Shown: positions 18,202-26,579 of the stretch, one piece after another | How positions within the stretch are numbered: position 1 is the first letter of the stretch | Layout: each line of letters opens with the position of its first letter | From: Muribaculaceae bacterium | GTDB lineage: Bacteria > Bacteroidota > Bacteroidia > Bacteroidales > Muribaculaceae | Assembly: GCA_017505535.1 (NCBI GenBank) | Contig: JAFVPD010000024.1 | Span: 28,109 to 92,108, forward strand | Length of the DNA: 64,000 nucleotides | Reading direction: 5' to 3' | Translations under genes and position numbers: made by a program | The notes under the pieces: model-generated | The model's input: only the letters and a program-made list of their open reading frames with translations | Databases searched by the model: none | Told to the model about the DNA's origin: nothing

Positions 18202-18927
18202 TCACTCAAATAGCGAGCGGAGCACGTCGATTGATTTAAGTGACGATAACGACGCATAGTGGATTGCATAATACTCCAATATCACGTCAAGCATGCGATT
18301 CCGGTTCTCACGCGAGAGTCGGAATCGATGCATATTATCATACGTCATTCGTGATAACATATACACGGTTGCGGCATCATTCGGCTCAAGAAAGTGCGAG
18401 TGCAACGGCGGAGTGCTGCGAAACACCCCATCAACCATGTCAAACACTCGCCCATCTGAATAGGTGGATACGTCGGGCTCAATACCGATGAATCGGCCCA
18501 ATCGATACAGAAAACATATGTGGAAGTTTGCGACTCCGGTCTCAACTGTATTAAATCGCTCAATCGAATGAGTCAAAAAAGCATACAAAGCCTGATCTTG
18601 TTGACTTTCACGTAGCACTACACTCAGTAGCTCGGCAATAAACAATGACACCGCACTCTTCAGCGGGTGAGCATGAATTCCATGCATTATTATCTCAGCT
18701 CGAGGTTCACGCATGTTATATATGTCACGATCGTTTTTTATATCGGCAATACATTGAAACGCACCCAAAGGCATAAATAGCGCACGGCGTCGCGTAGCCT
18801 CCTTTCCGGCGCCGGCCGGCACAAGAAACGATACACGACCCACCTCAAGCGAATAGGCACTCAAAATCGAATGCCGCTCATTATATTTTATCGTGCGCAA
18901 TGCAATGCAATGTAACTCGCGTAACAT
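18202..18927 (-). CDS. recO: DNA repair protein RecO
   Basis: RecO loads RecA onto gapped DNA with RecR/RecF. 241 aa. N-terminal OB fold begins LHCIALRTIKYNERHSILSAYS and continues GRVSFLVPAG; the helical C-terminal domain includes KSAVSLFIAELLSVVLRESQQD and LYRLGRFIGIEPD. Zinc-binding cysteines found in some RecO proteins are not seen. It is divergent from the tRNA-Glu/rpsT unit, a common arrangement in Bacteroidales. Confidence 0.92.
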   Translation of the reverse strand: MLRELHCIALRTIKYNERHSILSAYSLEVGRVSFLVPAGAGKEATRRRALFMPLGAFQCIADIKNDRDIYNMREPRAEIIMHGIHAHPLKSAVSLFIAELLSVVLRESQQDQALYAFLTHSIERFNTVETGVANFHICFLYRLGRFIGIEPDVSTYSDGRVFDMVDGVFRSTPPLHSHFLEPNDAATVYMLSRMTYDNMHRFRLSRENRNRMLDVILEYYAIHYASLSSLKSIDVLRSLFE

Positions 18928-19056
18928 CTCAACAAATTATTTGATACTCGATTCCTCATTCGGAACGTAAAATTATGAAAAAGCGCATAAAATGCACTCA
19001 TTCAGACAATAGAAAGATGAGAAAAAATCATAAAATGATTCTTTTTTTGAAAAATA

Positions 19057-19088
19057 TTTGCGAGATTCAAAAAAACTACGTAACTTTG
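19057..19088 (+). promoter_or_regulatory. promoter of the tRNA-Glu/rpsT unit
   Basis: TTTG at 19057-19060 and TAACTTTG at 19081-19088 with a 20-nt spacer are a near-ideal Bacteroidota promoter, 20 bp before the first tRNA-Glu. Confidence 0.82.
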
Positions 19089-19107
19089 CAATCGCTTTTG
19101 GACAAAT

Positions 19108-19179
19108 GGCCCATTCGTCTATCGGTTAGGACGCAAGATTTTCATTCTTGAAAGAGGAGTTCGATTCTCCTATGGGCTA
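19108..19179 (+). tRNA. tRNA-Glu (TTC), copy 1
   Basis: 72-nt cloverleaf: acceptor GGCCCAT/ATGGGCT with a G-U first pair, D arm GTCTATCGGTTAGGAC, anticodon loop TTTTCAT giving TTC, T arm AGGAG/CTCCT with TTCGATT, discriminator A. CCA is not encoded. Identical to the copy at 19503. Confidence 0.97.
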
Positions 19180-19217
19180 CTAATTAAACGAATAATAAAG
19201 ATTAAAGATTTTTTATA

Positions 19218-19472
19218 ATGGCAAATCATAAATCATCTATAAAGAGAATCCGCCAAACTGAGTCAAAAAGACTCCACAACCGTTATTATGCAAAAACTGC
19301 TCGCAATGCAGTACGTCGTCTTCGCAAATTGACTGACAAAGCTGAAGCTCAAGCAGCATATTCAAAAGTTGTAGCAATGCTTGATAAACTTGCAGGCAAA
19401 AAGGCTATCTCTAAAAACAAAGCAGCTAACCTTAAGAGCAAGCTCGCTAAACACATCAGCAAGCTCGCTTAA
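19218..19472 (+). CDS. rpsT: 30S ribosomal protein S20
   Basis: bS20, 84 aa, a helical 16S rRNA-binding protein needed early in 30S assembly. Family start [16 protein letters not shown] and alternating Lys/Ala helices ([19 protein letters not shown]) are clear. It lies between two identical tRNA-Glu genes and is probably co-transcribed and released by tRNA processing. Confidence 0.98.
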   Translation: MANHKSSIKRIRQTESKRLHNRYYAKTARNAVRRLRKLTDKAEAQAAYSKVVAMLDKLAGKKAISKNKAANLKSKLAKHISKLA

Positions 19473-19502
19473 TACGAGATAAGTCTCCCAAAGGAGGCAG
19501 AT

Positions 19503-19574
19503 GGCCCATTCGTCTATCGGTTAGGACGCAAGATTTTCATTCTTGAAAGAGGAGTTCGATTCTCCTATGGGCTA
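19503..19574 (+). tRNA. tRNA-Glu (TTC), copy 2
   Basis: Base-for-base copy of the tRNA-Glu at 19108, 31 bp after rpsT. Flanking bases differ outside the gene except for two or three residues, so only the gene itself was duplicated or kept identical by conversion. Confidence 0.97.
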
Positions 19575-19579
19575 CCTAT

Positions 19580-19617
19580 CACAACAATTCCGCAATAGTG
19601 GAGTTGTTGTGAGTTTT
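19580..19617 (+). terminator. terminator after the second tRNA-Glu
   Basis: An 11-bp stem with one G-T pair (CACAACAATTC and GAGTTGTTGTG, 10-nt loop) followed by AGTTTTTG ends the tRNA-Glu/rpsT unit. Confidence 0.8.
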
Positions 19618-19753
19618 TGTATATCTACATTTACATTGACTGCAACCTATTATTAATCAAAATTTGATTTTGGCATAAGCACAATTTTTTAGTCTTGACA
19701 TAAGAACAGATTGACATAAGTTTTTTGGTTAAACATAAATGAACAAAAACACA

Positions 19754-19780
19754 CAGGAGGCGCCATCTCGGAGCCTCCTG
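19754..19780. other. GC-rich hairpin in the 415-bp gap before the LOG gene
   Basis: CAGGAGGC and GCCTCCTG are perfect inverted copies around an 11-nt loop. No U-tract follows, so it is not a clear terminator. The rest of 19575-19989 holds the tRNA terminator, AT-rich sequence with several TTGACATAAG-like stretches, and the LOG promoter; I see no ORF worth calling. Confidence 0.45.
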
Positions 19781-19950
19781 CATGCCTAAATAATAAACCA
19801 ATCATTATCACATTTATTGCAATGGAAATAGTATCTTATGCGTTATTTTGATACTATAACACCCACAACATTAAAAAAGTTCTCGCAAAGAATAAATTTT
19901 TTCATCTTCACTATTTTTATTGACACACAACCAGGTTTTGTCAACAAGGA

Positions 19951-19982
19951 TTTGGCATTGCCATTAAAACCTTGTAACTTTG
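19951..19982 (+). promoter_or_regulatory. LOG-gene promoter giving a near-leaderless mRNA
   Basis: TTTG at 19951-19954, 20 nt, TAACTTTG at 19975-19982. Transcription would start only a few bases before or at the ATG at 19990. Confidence 0.75.
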
Positions 19983-19989
19983 CATAGAT

Positions 19990-20571
19990 ATGAACGACCT
20001 GCACCAAACATGCATCACAGTTTATTGCGCATCGAGTTCGGCTATCGACGAGCGATACATCATTGCGGCCAAAGAATTAGGTCGCAAAATAGCCCTACGC
20101 AATTGTGCCGTAGTGTGCGGAGCGGGGCGCCAGGGGCTCATGGGTGCTGTGATAGATGGCGCACTTGAGGAGAACGGGACCACAATAGGGGTGATACCTC
20201 AGTTCATGGTTGACAACAATTGGCATCACCCACAACTCACCCACACGATTATCACTCCCGACATGCACCAACGAAAACAACGCATGGCCAATCTCTCACA
20301 GGCTGTAATAGCCCTTCCGGGAGGCTGCGGAACCCTTGAGGAATTGCTTGAGATAATCACATGGCGACAATTGGGCTTGTACAAGGGTAACATCGTAATA
20401 CTCAACACCCTCAATTATTACGACAACCTCATTGCTATGCTTGACAACGCCATACAATCTCGTTTCATGAAGCCATCTCACGCCCAACTGTGGCAAGTGG
20501 CCGAAACCCCGGAACAAGCCATTGAGCAAGCTCTCTCAAATCAACAAATCACTATTCAATCAAAATACTGA
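19990..20571 (+). CDS. LOG-family nucleoside-monophosphate phosphoribohydrolase
   Basis: A 193-aa LOG/YvdD-type protein. The family hydrolyses N6-modified or plain nucleoside monophosphates to base plus ribose-5-phosphate. Characteristic Rossmann-like features: CASSS near the N-terminus, VCGAGRQGLMGAVIDGAL, and the signature PGGCGTLEELLEIITWRQ. MHQRKQRM holds the conserved Arg-Lys region before it. Cytokinin production is not implied in a gut bacterium. 7 bp before the DUF4271 gene. Confidence 0.9.
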   Translation: MNDLHQTCITVYCASSSAIDERYIIAAKELGRKIALRNCAVVCGAGRQGLMGAVIDGALEENGTTIGVIPQFMVDNNWHHPQLTHTIITPDMHQRKQRMANLSQAVIALPGGCGTLEELLEIITWRQLGLYKGNIVILNTLNYYDNLIAMLDNAIQSRFMKPSHAQLWQVAETPEQAIEQALSNQQITIQSKY

Positions 20572-20578
20572 TATCACA

Positions 20579-21397
20579 ATGAATCCCCAAATGGCAACCG
20601 ACTCTACACTCTTTTACCCGGCAGCATTCCTCCCGGGGCAAGCCGTGTGCCATTTTGATAACGCTCCTGCGACTTCAACAACCACAACTCAGCACATTGA
20701 TAATTATGCGATGGGAATAGCCCCCACCCAACGGCCATTACCCCCATCGCAAGACTCAGGCATATTGGCTATCATCATTGCCACATTGCTTCTTTTCACA
20801 TTCAACATCACCAGAAGTCGCCGGCTGATTAAAACCTTCACTCAAAACTTGTGGTCAACACGCCGACGCGAAAATGCGTTTGACGAGCACACCACAAGCG
20901 AAGCTCGTTCGATGATCACCCTCATCATAGGAGCATGTGTTTTTCAAGCGCTATTGCTATTCACAATCATTACTTCGCACCTACAAACCACTTTGGCGCA
21001 CCCCACGATCACACTTTGTTCGCTCACGGCATTAACCCTGTTGTACTATCTCTTTCAAGCTGCAGCCTACCAGCTCATTGGAACAACATTCAGCGACAAA
21101 ATCGGGGCTTCACAATGGGTGAAAGGATTCAATGCCGCCCATTCGTTGAGTGGACTTCTAATCATGATACCTTCACTTGCCACTCTTTTCTATCCATCAT
21201 CTTCCCCAATGATGCTTTTTATTGGCATAGCACTCTATTTCACTGCTCGTGTGATATTTATTTGCAAAGGATTTAGAATTTTTTACCACAATTTTGGTTC
21301 TTTGCTTTATTTTATTTTGTACCTTTGCACCCTGGAAATTATTCCGGTAATTTGGATCTATTCAGGAGCTCTTCTTCTAGTAGAATTTTTAATGTAA
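20579..21397 (+). CDS. DUF4271 membrane protein
   Basis: A 272-aa membrane protein. After a polar, Thr/Pro-rich N-terminus (about 55 residues) there are about seven hydrophobic helices, the first at GILAIIIATLLLFTFNI and the last ending GALLLVEFLM. DUF4271 proteins are Bacteroidota-specific and regularly precede hemD, as here. Function is unknown. The ATG at 20579 follows the LOG stop; an upstream extension to 20522 would overlap LOG and is unlikely. Confidence 0.82.
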   Translation: MNPQMATDSTLFYPAAFLPGQAVCHFDNAPATSTTTTQHIDNYAMGIAPTQRPLPPSQDSGILAIIIATLLLFTFNITRSRRLIKTFTQNLWSTRRRENAFDEHTTSEARSMITLIIGACVFQALLLFTIITSHLQTTLAHPTITLCSLTALTLLYYLFQAAAYQLIGTTFSDKIGASQWVKGFNAAHSLSGLLIMIPSLATLFYPSSSPMMLFIGIALYFTARVIFICKGFRIFYHNFGSLLYFILYLCTLEIIPVIWIYSGALLLVEFLM

Positions 21398-21414
21398 CCA
21401 CAAACTCCAACAGC

Positions 21415-22167
21415 GTGAAAGTTAACAAAATACTCGTTTCTCAGCCCAAACCAACATCTGAAAAATCTCCTTACTTTGAAATTGCCGAAAAATACGGCGT
21501 AGAAATCGTGTTCCGTCCATTCATCAAAATTGAAGGGCTCTCAGCAAAAGAATTTCGTCAATCAAAAATTTCAATTGCCGACTACACAGCGGTGATTTTT
21601 ACGGCACGCACTGCAATAGACCACTTCTTCCGTTTGGCCGAAGAAACCCGTGTTACAATTCCCGACACTATGAAATATTTCTGCACAACCGAAGCGATTG
21701 CGCTCTATCTGCAGAAATATACCATATATCGCAAACGCAAAATCTTCCATGGCAAAACAGGCAAACTCGATGAGTTGCTCCCATCTCTATTGAAACACTC
21801 AAAGGAAAAATTCCTCTTTGCCATTTCCGATGTCAACAAACAAGAAGACGACAACATTCTTGACAAAAACAACATCAATTACACCAAAGCAGTGATGTAT
21901 CGCACAGTGAGCAACGACTTTGGCAAAGACGAGCCATTTGACTACGATATGCTATTGTTCTTCAGCCCGGCAGGAATCACTTCTTTGCTCAAAAACTTCC
22001 CCGACTTCCAACAAGGCGACATTCAAATTGGTTGTTTCGGTGCCACTACTGCCCAAGCAGTGAAAGAAGCCGGATTGCGTCTTGACATTGAAGCACCTTC
22101 ACCCAAAGCACCTTCAATGACCGGAGCGTTGGAACTTTTCCTCAAAGAACAACAAGGCCAAGAGTAA
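21415..22167 (+). CDS. hemD: uroporphyrinogen-III synthase
   Basis: Cyclises hydroxymethylbilane to uroporphyrinogen III in haem/corrin synthesis. 250 aa with a GTG start at 21415, giving VKVNKILVSQPKP, the typical Bacteroidales beginning; an earlier ATG at 21325 would overlap DUF4271 by 70 bases. Recognisable segments are YFEIAEKYGVEIVFRPFIKIEG, FTARTAIDHFFRLAE and the C-terminal FFSPAGITSLLKNF and GCFGATTAQAVKEAG. Confidence 0.9.
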   Translation: MKVNKILVSQPKPTSEKSPYFEIAEKYGVEIVFRPFIKIEGLSAKEFRQSKISIADYTAVIFTARTAIDHFFRLAEETRVTIPDTMKYFCTTEAIALYLQKYTIYRKRKIFHGKTGKLDELLPSLLKHSKEKFLFAISDVNKQEDDNILDKNNINYTKAVMYRTVSNDFGKDEPFDYDMLLFFSPAGITSLLKNFPDFQQGDIQIGCFGATTAQAVKEAGLRLDIEAPSPKAPSMTGALELFLKEQQGQE

Positions 22168-22206
22168 ATTTGAGGGGATACATTGGCCCTCACAACCTCC
22201 TCACCC

Positions 22207-22605
22207 ATGACAACCCTACGACTCTACAAACGTGAAAAGTTGTGCTCACACAACGCAATAAATGCGCTCTTCAGCCACGGAGAAAGCAAAGTTGCCACAG
22301 CGTTTCCCATCAGAGCCGTATGGCGAATCGACGAGCAGCGCTCACTGCACAATGCACAATTTCTCATCTCGATACCCAAGCGTAGGTTCAAGCATGCGGT
22401 CGATCGTGTGTTGTTGCGACGTCGCACACGCGAAGCCTATCGTTTAAACCGCAATCATCTAACTCTCCCTAACGGCATTGCAATTGACATTGCATTTATC
22501 TATATTGCCCCAACAGCACAAAAATATGGCGATATAGAACGTGCAATGATTAAAATACTTCATAAAATTTCGGCTGAACTTTCGTCTATAAACATGCCCA
22601 AATGA
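22207..22605 (+). CDS. rnpA: ribonuclease P protein component
   Basis: Protein subunit of RNase P that assists 5' maturation of tRNAs, 132 aa. Begins [20 protein letters not shown]; the RNP motif is [22 protein letters not shown] chose the ATG at 22207 since the frame's earlier start (22183) is a TTG. The stop overlaps the yidD start (ATGA), the usual rnpA-yidD coupling. Confidence 0.95.
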   Translation: MTTLRLYKREKLCSHNAINALFSHGESKVATAFPIRAVWRIDEQRSLHNAQFLISIPKRRFKHAVDRVLLRRRTREAYRLNRNHLTLPNGIAIDIAFIYIAPTAQKYGDIERAMIKILHKISAELSSINMPK

Positions 22606-22811
22606 AATATCTCCTCATTCTCCCCATTCGCTTCTATCAAACATGCATCTCGCCGATGCTGCCCAAAGCATGCCGATACACTCCTACATGTAGCCAATAC
22701 GCAATTGAAGCAATTGAACGCCACGGCCCGATAAAAGGATTTTGGCTTGCCATAAAACGCATTTGCCGTTGCCACCCTTGGGGAGGAAGCGGATATGATC
22801 CCGTACCTTAA
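22602..22811 (+). CDS. yidD: membrane protein insertion efficiency factor
   Basis: 69-aa YidD protein, which aids YidC-dependent insertion of membrane proteins. Family features: amphipathic N-terminus ([16 protein letters not shown]), the [19 protein letters not shown] core with conserved cysteines, and [13 protein letters not shown] at the C-terminus. Confidence 0.97.
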   Translation: MKYLLILPIRFYQTCISPMLPKACRYTPTCSQYAIEAIERHGPIKGFWLAIKRICRCHPWGGSGYDPVP

Positions 22812-22817
22812 CCGCCT

Positions 22818-23390
22818 ATGCTGACACTGCCTCGACCCGACATTCACAGCCACGACCATGCTCGCCACGCATCGGCAATCATAAACATCAGCCCGGGCGA
22901 ACAAATCGTTCCCGATAGATTTTATTCAGTCGCAATACACCCATGGGACGCACACTCAGCAACAACGGCCGATATTGACGCTCTCGATTCTATTGCTCGA
23001 CACCCTCAGGTGGTTATCATCGGCGAAACAGGGCTTGACGCTCTCAGAGGCGACATTGATGCTCAAATGCGACTCCTCAAACACCACATCGCACTTAGCG
23101 AAAGCCTTCACAAACCGCTGCTACTACATGTAGTAAAACAATTTCAAGAGATAATTGCCTTGCGCAAACTCACCAAGCCCTCTCAGCCCTGGATTATCCA
23201 CGGATTTAGAGGTAAACCCCAATTGGCCAACGAACTTATCGCTCACGGATTTTATATCTCACTTGGCGAAAAATTCAATCAAGAGTCAGCCGCAATCATT
23301 CCTTCCGACCGACTGCTCTTTGAAAGCGACACAAGCCCGCTATCAATCAACGAAATCATAGCTCGCATCAACAATTCAAGATTGCAATAG
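22818..23390 (+). CDS. TatD-family metal-dependent hydrolase
   Basis: A 190-aa short TatD-type (beta/alpha)8 hydrolase. Likely metal ligands: HSH in PDIHSHDH at the N-terminus, the Glu of GETGLD, His of LLHVVKQ, His of WIIHGFRG and Asp of FESDTS. TatD enzymes are 3'-5' DNA/RNA exonucleases. It is shorter than E. coli TatD (about 260 aa) and may be a compact Bacteroidota version. Confidence 0.85.
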   Translation: MLTLPRPDIHSHDHARHASAIINISPGEQIVPDRFYSVAIHPWDAHSATTADIDALDSIARHPQVVIIGETGLDALRGDIDAQMRLLKHHIALSESLHKPLLLHVVKQFQEIIALRKLTKPSQPWIIHGFRGKPQLANELIAHGFYISLGEKFNQESAAIIPSDRLLFESDTSPLSINEIIARINNSRLQ

Positions 23391-23428
23391 AAAAATGGCG
23401 CAAACACTTAAAAAGCCATCATCACATA

Positions 23429-23459
23429 TTGCAAAAACCAAATATAAATGGTAATTTTG
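23429..23459 (+). promoter_or_regulatory. promoter of the S24 repressor gene
   Basis: TTG at 23429-23431, 20 nt, TAATTTTG at 23452-23459. Transcription would start near 23466, after the longer frame's start at 23448, which supports translation from 23502. Confidence 0.7.
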
Positions 23460-23501
23460 TTGGCAAATAACCCACACTTAATCACATCTCAAGAAACCTC
23501 A

Positions 23502-24200
23502 ATGGAAAACCAATTAAATCAGCTGCCCACATCGACTGTCATAGAGCGAATAAAATACCTCATCAAATTCTCGCGCATGACACAAGCCCAATTTGCCAAG
23601 CACTTGGGCATTGACCCGTCAAACCTCTCAAAATGCCTTTCAGGGAAATTGCCCGTAAGCCAATCAATGATTAACCGCATTGTTGTAGATATGGGAGTCT
23701 CAAAATTATGGCTACGAGATGGTACTGATGTGCCATTTGCAAAGCCTTCACATGCAACCGAGATAACCGACAATGAAGTGCATATCATGCCTCCTCAACG
23801 ACAAGGAGTTCCCGTTTATGACATTGATGTAACAGCCGGTTGCACTCAGTTGAGTCGCATGTTTACTGAGGATCGCATTGTTGGCGTAGTAGATTTGCCC
23901 CAACTCAATCGTTCATGCAGCATCGTAAGAGTATCGGGTGATAGCATGTCGCCCATCATCATGAACGGAGGCTTCATCGCTATAAGGCCGCTCACCTCGC
24001 GAAACATCTTTTGGGGACAAATCTATGTAATCGTAATGGAAGACTATCGCATGGTAAAATACCTTCGCCGACACCCCGACGAAAACATGGTGATACTTCA
24101 TAGCGCCAACCCAAACTATGACGACATGGAGATTTCGCGCAACGAAATTTTAGACCTTTATTTGGTTGAGTCTATCATCAACTATGACATTCGTTGCTGA
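23502..24200 (+). CDS. XRE-type repressor with S24/LexA-like peptidase domain
   Basis: A 232-aa regulator. Residues 12-70 form a Cro/CI-type HTH (MTQAQFAKHLGIDPSNLSKC); residues 100-225 form an S24 peptidase domain with GDSM (Ser148) and a Lys at 186 (DYRMVKYLRR). An Ala-Gly pair (112-113) sits 36 residues before the serine, the same spacing as the LexA cleavage site, so RecA-stimulated self-cleavage is possible. The start at 23502 fits the promoter. It could control a prophage or stress genes; none is adjacent. Confidence 0.88.
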   Translation: MENQLNQLPTSTVIERIKYLIKFSRMTQAQFAKHLGIDPSNLSKCLSGKLPVSQSMINRIVVDMGVSKLWLRDGTDVPFAKPSHATEITDNEVHIMPPQRQGVPVYDIDVTAGCTQLSRMFTEDRIVGVVDLPQLNRSCSIVRVSGDSMSPIIMNGGFIAIRPLTSRNIFWGQIYVIVMEDYRMVKYLRRHPDENMVILHSANPNYDDMEISRNEILDLYLVESIINYDIRC

Positions 24201-24232
24201 CGATATTCCTAAATAGATTTTATATAAATAAC

Positions 24233-24270
24233 AACGACCGCCACTTATGAGAATGGCGGTCGTTATTGTT
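24233..24270. terminator. bidirectional terminator between the S24 repressor and Lrp genes
   Basis: An 11-bp perfect stem (AACGACCGCCA and TGGCGGTCGTT, 10-nt loop) stands between two convergent genes, with T-rich sequence after it. Confidence 0.85.
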
Positions 24271-24282
24271 CTTTTCAAAATC

Positions 24283-24744
24283 CTATTTATAATGAATGGG
24301 AATTTCTCGGTCGATGCTATGGTCGAGAGATATAAGTGTCTCAGTACCTGTTACACCGGAGATCATCTGAATCTTGTTATTCAGCAACTCCATTAAATGC
24401 TCATTGTCTCGAGCATATAATTTCACCAACATTGTATATGGCCCGGTAGTGAAGTGACATTCAACAATTTCAGGAATCTTCTCCAATTCGGGCACTACAT
24501 CACGATACATTGCACCTCGTTCAAGATTCACCCCGATATAAGTACAGGTGCGGTAGCCCAAAACCTTTGGATTTACATGATAGCCCGAGCCGGTGATGAC
24601 TCTAAGGTCAATCATACGTTGAATGCGTTGATGTATAGCAGCTCGTGAGACGCCACATTCGGTAGCGACATCTTTAGATGCTATGCGTGCGTTTCGCATG
24701 ACAATTTCAAGGATTTTGCGATCTAAGTTGTCTATCTTTTCCAT
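24283..24744 (-). CDS. Lrp/AsnC-family transcriptional regulator
   Basis: A 153-aa feast/famine regulator. N-terminal HTH (LDRKILEIVMRNARIASKDVATECGVSRAAIHQRIQRM) and C-terminal RAM domain (SDHS-like region, ending DREIPIHYK). The ATG at 24744 gives the family length; the longer frame adds a hydrophobic stretch foreign to the family. A minus-strand TAAATTTG at 24784-24777 is a likely -7 element. Target genes cannot be told from context. Confidence 0.93.
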   Translation of the reverse strand: MEKIDNLDRKILEIVMRNARIASKDVATECGVSRAAIHQRIQRMIDLRVITGSGYHVNPKVLGYRTCTYIGVNLERGAMYRDVVPELEKIPEIVECHFTTGPYTMLVKLYARDNEHLMELLNNKIQMISGVTGTETLISLDHSIDREIPIHYK

Positions 24745-24879
24745 AATAATTTTACGTGTGTATTGAATTTTCATGGCAAATTTAAGCAGAATTTCACAAA
24801 AAAGGAACATTTTGCCACACAAAATGCTCCTTTTTATCTGTTTTTGCGACAAAAATCGCAAATTTCAGGTCATTACAGA

Positions 24880-25740
24880 TTACTTTTTGATATCAATTAG
24901 CTCAACATCGAAGATAAGTGTTTGGTTAGGTCCGATTGTTTGAGGGCCATTGATACCGTAAGCCAATTCGGTAGGAATGTACAAACGATAAATGCTTCCT
25001 TTTGACATAAGTTTCAATCCTTCGCTAAATCCGGGGATAACGCCGGTTACAGGGAATTCTACTCCTTCGGCATTTTCATCAAATACACTTTCGTCGATGA
25101 GCATTCCTTTATATTTTACAGTCACGCGGTCGGTTGTTTCAGGACAGGGACCATTACCGGCTTTTACAACTTTGTAGGCAAGGCCCGATTCGGTTGTTAC
25201 CACACCTTCTTCTTGCTTAATCTTATCCATGAACGCACGTCCGGTTATTGCATTTTGAATTGCCACGGGGTTTTCTTCAAGTGCAACGCGTTGTTTTTCT
25301 CTTGCAATGTCTTGAGCCTTATTTAAAAGAGAGTCAAGAATGTGTCCTGTTCTTTCAGGATTGTCAATAGAGTCGGCGAGAAGAGCTTTCTCAAATTCCT
25401 TTACAAACAAAGCTCTATCAAATTCAACGCCTTGTGAAAGTTGCATTAGTTGAGAATTAAAATACATGCCCACTTGCAATCCTACTGACAAGCCTACATT
25501 GGCTGTATCAGAAAGCATTACATATTTAAACGCCTTGAGTAGTTGTCTTTTGTTGATTTTTTCGCCATTAGGATCTCTCTTGATTTGTTGAGAGAGATTT
25601 GCGCCACTCACTCTTGCCAAATAAACAGTCGCAGAGTCATTAAAACCTTCGTTTGATGCTGTTTCGCAGCTATTGCCACAACAGCTTGACAAAGAAGCAA
25701 TCATGGCAAAAACGCCACATGCCAAAAGAAATTTTTTCAT
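24880..25740 (-). CDS. FKBP-type peptidyl-prolyl isomerase lipoprotein
   Basis: A 286-aa lipoprotein (lipobox SLSSC after MKKFLLACGVFAMIA). Residues about 30-165 are a helical dimerisation domain like that of FkpA/Mip; the C-terminal FKBP domain (about 185-285) has VTVKYKGMLIDESVFDE, PGFSEGLKLMSKGSIYRLYIP, ELAYG and LIFDVELI. It should fold periplasmic or surface proteins. First of three FKBP genes on this strand, the most downstream. Confidence 0.92.
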   Translation of the reverse strand: MKKFLLACGVFAMIASLSSCCGNSCETASNEGFNDSATVYLARVSGANLSQQIKRDPNGEKINKRQLLKAFKYVMLSDTANVGLSVGLQVGMYFNSQLMQLSQGVEFDRALFVKEFEKALLADSIDNPERTGHILDSLLNKAQDIAREKQRVALEENPVAIQNAITGRAFMDKIKQEEGVVTTESGLAYKVVKAGNGPCPETTDRVTVKYKGMLIDESVFDENAEGVEFPVTGVIPGFSEGLKLMSKGSIYRLYIPTELAYGINGPQTIGPNQTLIFDVELIDIKK

Positions 25741-25764
25741 AATCTTTTTATCGTTTTATAGTTA

Positions 25765-26565
25765 TTATTTGGTTATTACTTCGAGTAATTTCACTTCAAA
25801 ATCAAGCGCAGCATTTCCGGGGATAGCCCCCTCTATGCCTTTCGCTCCATACCCCAATTCAGCAGGAATAAACAATCGGTAAATTCCACCTGGGCGCATT
25901 AATAACAAGCCCTCGGTAAAACCTTTTACCAAACGAGCAACGTCAAAAATGACCGACTCCTCGGTGGAATCAAATACCGTTCCATCGCTCAATCGTCCGG
26001 TGTATAGGAGTTTTACCTTACCATTTAGCACAGGGTGTTCTCCCACACCTTCGACAAGCGTCTCAAAAACGAGTCCTGAAGCTGTTTTCACCACTCCACT
26101 ACGTTGCAATTGTTTATCGATAAACGACTGTTCGGCTTTTGCATCTACAGTATCGGCCGGAGTCATTCGTGCCACACATTCATTAATGTATTCATTGGCA
26201 CTTTCTCGGGTAAACTCATTTGAATTTCCTTTGAGAAATTGGCCAAGCGACTTACAAAATGTTTCGACATCAATATCAAGTCCCAGATTTTGCATTTGCC
26301 CGATGCGTTGAGCCAATACAAGGCCTTGCAACACACCGGTGTGATAGGGAGCTTCGGAAGTCGGCTTACCAAAAGCATCGGCAATGCCCTTCACATAAGC
26401 ATTTATCGCCATCGTGTCGCCTGCAAAATTGCGTTCCACTTGTTGTTTCAATGAATGCCCCCACACGGTGGCAGTAGCCATCGAAAGCGAGTCACTCTGA
26501 GATTGGGCCATAAGTTGAGGCACCAGCCCAAGCATCATTAAACCGATGACAATGGTTCGGAGCAT
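25765..26565 (-). CDS. periplasmic FKBP-type peptidyl-prolyl isomerase
   Basis: A 266-aa exported isomerase (signal peptide ending QLMAQ). Helical N-terminal domain (about residues 25-150) and C-terminal FKBP domain: VKLLYTGRLSDGTVFDS, VKGFTEGLLLMRPGGIYRLFIP, AELGYG, LDFEVKLLEV. It differs from its neighbours in having no lipobox. It starts 14 bp after the FKBP gene upstream, so the three are one operon. Confidence 0.92.
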   Translation of the reverse strand: MLRTIVIGLMMLGLVPQLMAQSQSDSLSMATATVWGHSLKQQVERNFAGDTMAINAYVKGIADAFGKPTSEAPYHTGVLQGLVLAQRIGQMQNLGLDIDVETFCKSLGQFLKGNSNEFTRESANEYINECVARMTPADTVDAKAEQSFIDKQLQRSGVVKTASGLVFETLVEGVGEHPVLNGKVKLLYTGRLSDGTVFDSTEESVIFDVARLVKGFTEGLLLMRPGGIYRLFIPAELGYGAKGIEGAIPGNAALDFEVKLLEVITK

Positions 26566-26579
26566 AAATGTCGGTCGGC

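Noticed and set aside
21325..21414. Longer hemD start at 21325
   Set aside because: Overlaps the DUF4271 gene in another frame; the GTG at 21415 matches the usual family beginning.
24744..24861. N-terminal extension of the Lrp regulator
   Set aside because: Hydrophobic residues unlike the family and the promoter lies inside it.
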